From JAAZBW01 sp035647855 (lineage in GTDB: Bacteria > Actinomycetota > Actinomycetes > Actinomycetales > Actinomycetaceae): a stretch of DNA of 6,136 nt. The translations under genes were made by a program, and so were the position numbers. Of this stretch, positions 4,258-6,136 are shown in pieces. The notes under the pieces were generated by a model. The model did no database searches. It worked only from the letters and a program-made list of their open reading frames with translations, and had not been told where the DNA came from. The DNA lies in NCBI GenBank assembly GCA_035647855.1, contig DASRMP010000082.1, positions 1 to 6,136 on the forward strand, written 5' to 3'. Position 1 is the stretch's first letter, and each line of letters starts with the position of its first letter.

Positions 4258-6096
4258 ATGCCTGAACTCCGCTCCCGCACCACGACTCACGGACGCAACA
4301 TGGCCGGGGCTCGCGCACTCTGGCGCGCCACCGGCCTCACCAACGAGGACTTCGGCAAGCCGATCATCGCGATCGCGAACTCGTTCACGCAGTTCGTCCC
4401 GGGTCACGTGCACCTGAAGGACATGGGGCAGCTGGTCGCGGGCGCGATACAGGAGGCGGGCGGAATCGGGCGCGAGTTCAGCACGATCGCCGTCGACGAC
4501 GGCATCGCCATGGGCCACGACGGCATGCTCTACTCCCTGCCCTCCCGCGAAGTCATCGCCGACTCCGTGGAGTACATGGTCAACGCCCACAAGGCGGACG
4601 CGCTCCTCTGCATCTCCAACTGCGACAAGATCACCCCTGGCATGATGCTCGCGGCGCTTCGCCTGAACATCCCGGCGGTCTTCGTCTCCGGCGGGCCGAT
4701 GGAAGCCGGCCGCGCCAAGACCAACGGCGACGGCACCGTCACCCGCCTCGACCTCATCGATGCCATGACCAAGGCCGTGGACTCGTCGGTCTCGGACGAG
4801 GAGATCCGCGTCGTCGAGGAGGAGGCCTGCCCCACCTGCGGCTCGTGCTCCGGCATGTTCACCGCGAACTCCATGAACTGCCTACTCGAGGTGCTCGGAT
4901 TCGCGCTCCCCGGCAACGGCTCCACCCTCGCGACCCAGGTGGCCCGGAAGGAACTGTTCGAGGACGCGGGCCGCCTCGTCGTCGAGCTTGCGAAGCGTTA
5001 CTACGCCGACGACGACGAGTCCGTACTGCCTCGCTCCATCGCGACCAAGGCAGCGTTCGAGAACGCGATCCGCGTGGACATGGCGATGGGGGGCTCCACC
5101 AACACGGTGCTGCACCTGCTGGCGGCCGCGCAGGAGGCCGAGGTCGACTTCGACCAGGACGACATCGACGCCATCTCCCGCGTCTCGCCGTGCATCTGCA
5201 AGGTCGCGCCGAACACGCACGACTACTACATGGAAGACGTGCACCGCGCCGGCGGCATCCCCGCGATCATGGGCGAGCTCGCGCGCGGCGGCCTTCTCGA
5301 CGATTCCGTGCACTCCGTCCATTCGCCCACGCTCGATGCGTGGCTGGCCGACTGGGACATCCGCAGCGGCTCCGCGACCGGCAAGGCGATCGAGCTGTTC
5401 CATGCCGCGCCCGGCGGCGTCCGCACCACGCGGGCCTTCTCCACCGCGAACCGCTGGGACTCCCTCGACACCGACGCCGAGAACGGCTGCATCCGGTCAG
5501 TTGAGCACGCATACACCGCCGACGGCGGGCTCGCCGTCCTGAAGGGCAACCTGGCGCCGGACGGAGCGGTGGTGAAGTCGGCGGGAGTGCCGGAGGACCA
5601 GTGGGTCTTCCGCGGGCCGGCGTTCGTCACCGAGTCTCAGGAGGAGGCCGTGGAGGCGATCCTGGGTAAGAGAGTCAGGGCGGGGGACGTAGTGGTAGTG
5701 CGGTATGAGGGGCCCAAGGGAGGGCCGGGGATGCAGGAGATGCTGTACCCGACCGCCTACCTCAAGGGCGTGGGCCTCGGGCCTGAGTGCGCGTTGATCA
5801 CGGACGGGCGGTTCTCGGGTGGGTCTTCGGGGCTGTCGTTGGGGCACATTTCGCCGGAGGCGGCGTCGGGTGGGCCGATTGGGCTTGTTGAGAACGGTGA
5901 CATGATCTCGATCTCGATCCCCGAGCGGTCGATTCGGCTCGAAGTCGACGACGACGAGCTTGCCCGCCGCCGGACTGTTGCCGATGCGGAGGGCTGGCGG
6001 CCCAAGAACCGGGACCGGGAGGTTTCGGCGGCGCTGAAGATCTTTGCGGCGTTTGCGCAGTCGGCGGACAAGGGCGCGGCGCGCAAGTTCGACTGA
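4258..6096 (+). CDS. ilvD: Dihydroxy-acid dehydratase
   Basis: This 612-residue iron-sulphur enzyme dehydrates 2,3-dihydroxy-3-methylbutanoate and its 3-methylpentanoate homologue to the 2-oxo acids. That is the last common step of valine and isoleucine synthesis and the branch point to leucine. It aligns end to end, from memory, with the long E. coli-type IlvD (about 616 residues). IAVDDGIAMGH (77-87) contributes the metal-binding Asp81. CISNCDKITPGM (118-129) holds cluster ligand Cys122, metal ligand Asp123 and the lysine expected to be carboxylated (Lys124). CPTCGSCSGMF (191-201) holds the second cluster cysteine, Cys197. GPKGGPGMQEMLYPT (485-499) has metal ligand Glu494, and LITDGRFSGGSSGL (513-526) has the expected catalytic Ser520. 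Asn41-Ser-Phe stands where three-cysteine relatives carry a further Cys. No frameshift or missing catalytic residue is seen. It starts 41 bases after the GNAT stop, and the start lacks a Shine-Dalgarno sequence. Confidence 0.98.
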   Translation: MPELRSRTTTHGRNMAGARALWRATGLTNEDFGKPIIAIANSFTQFVPGHVHLKDMGQLVAGAIQEAGGIGREFSTIAVDDGIAMGHDGMLYSLPSREVIADSVEYMVNAHKADALLCISNCDKITPGMMLAALRLNIPAVFVSGGPMEAGRAKTNGDGTVTRLDLIDAMTKAVDSSVSDEEIRVVEEEACPTCGSCSGMFTANSMNCLLEVLGFALPGNGSTLATQVARKELFEDAGRLVVELAKRYYADDDESVLPRSIATKAAFENAIRVDMAMGGSTNTVLHLLAAAQEAEVDFDQDDIDAISRVSPCICKVAPNTHDYYMEDVHRAGGIPAIMGELARGGLLDDSVHSVHSPTLDAWLADWDIRSGSATGKAIELFHAAPGGVRTTRAFSTANRWDSLDTDAENGCIRSVEHAYTADGGLAVLKGNLAPDGAVVKSAGVPEDQWVFRGPAFVTESQEEAVEAILGKRVRAGDVVVVRYEGPKGGPGMQEMLYPTAYLKGVGLGPECALITDGRFSGGSSGLSLGHISPEAASGGPIGLVENGDMISISIPERSIRLEVDDDELARRRTVADAEGWRPKNRDREVSAALKIFAAFAQSADKGAARKFD

Positions 6097-6136
6097 GCGG
6101 CGCCCCGAGGGCGGGCGCGTGGGGTCCGGGTGCGCG

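Noticed and set aside
6097..6136. Possible terminator after ilvD (GCGCCC at 6100-6105 with GGGCGC at 6113-6118)
   Set aside because: The stem is only six pairs in DNA that is almost all G and C, there is no T tract, and the window ends. Chance pairing is likely.

Overview
The window reads as chromosomal core DNA from a high-G+C actinobacterium. Base composition is strongly G/C, third codon positions are mostly G or C, the -10-like sites fit TAnnnT, and leucyl-tRNA synthetase (LeuS) has the family's actinobacterial traits: a KMGKS signature loop and loss of the zinc-ribbon cysteines found in E. coli. I cannot name the genus. No insertion sequence, phage gene, CRISPR array, tRNA or rRNA is visible.

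Layout from left to right. Positions 1-67 are G-rich low-complexity DNA with a 12-bp tandem duplication. A HIT-family nucleotide-binding protein lies on the minus strand (68-514). The 188 bp between its start codon and the leuS start on the plus strand hold the most interesting structure in the window: an apparent classical leucine attenuator. It comprises a TAGTCT -10-like box, an 8-codon leader ORF (MRTGLLLG) with three consecutive Leu codons, a 9-bp hairpin beginning at the leader stop codon, a perfect 8-bp intrinsic terminator with a T tract, then three tandem copies of an 8-bp repeat. leuS (703-3582) follows, then a GNAT-family N-acetyltransferase (3620-4216) and ilvD, dihydroxy-acid dehydratase (4258-6096). 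The last 40 bp are G+C-rich and carry no recognisable gene.

How the parts fit. LeuS consumes leucine to charge tRNA-Leu, and IlvD performs the last shared step of isoleucine/valine biosynthesis, whose product also feeds leucine synthesis, so the window links use and supply of branched-chain amino acids. The leader peptide would let leuS respond to charged tRNA-Leu: a ribosome stalling at the Leu codons should favour read-through of the terminator. The GNAT gene follows leuS at 37 nt and probably shares its transcript. ilvD has no visible Shine-Dalgarno sequence but a TAAACT box ending six bases before its ATG, suggesting its own promoter and a leaderless mRNA. Attenuators upstream of leuS have been predicted comparatively in some Streptomyces, so this is probably a further example of a known but thinly tested class rather than a wholly new system. 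The antiterminator is not obvious by eye.
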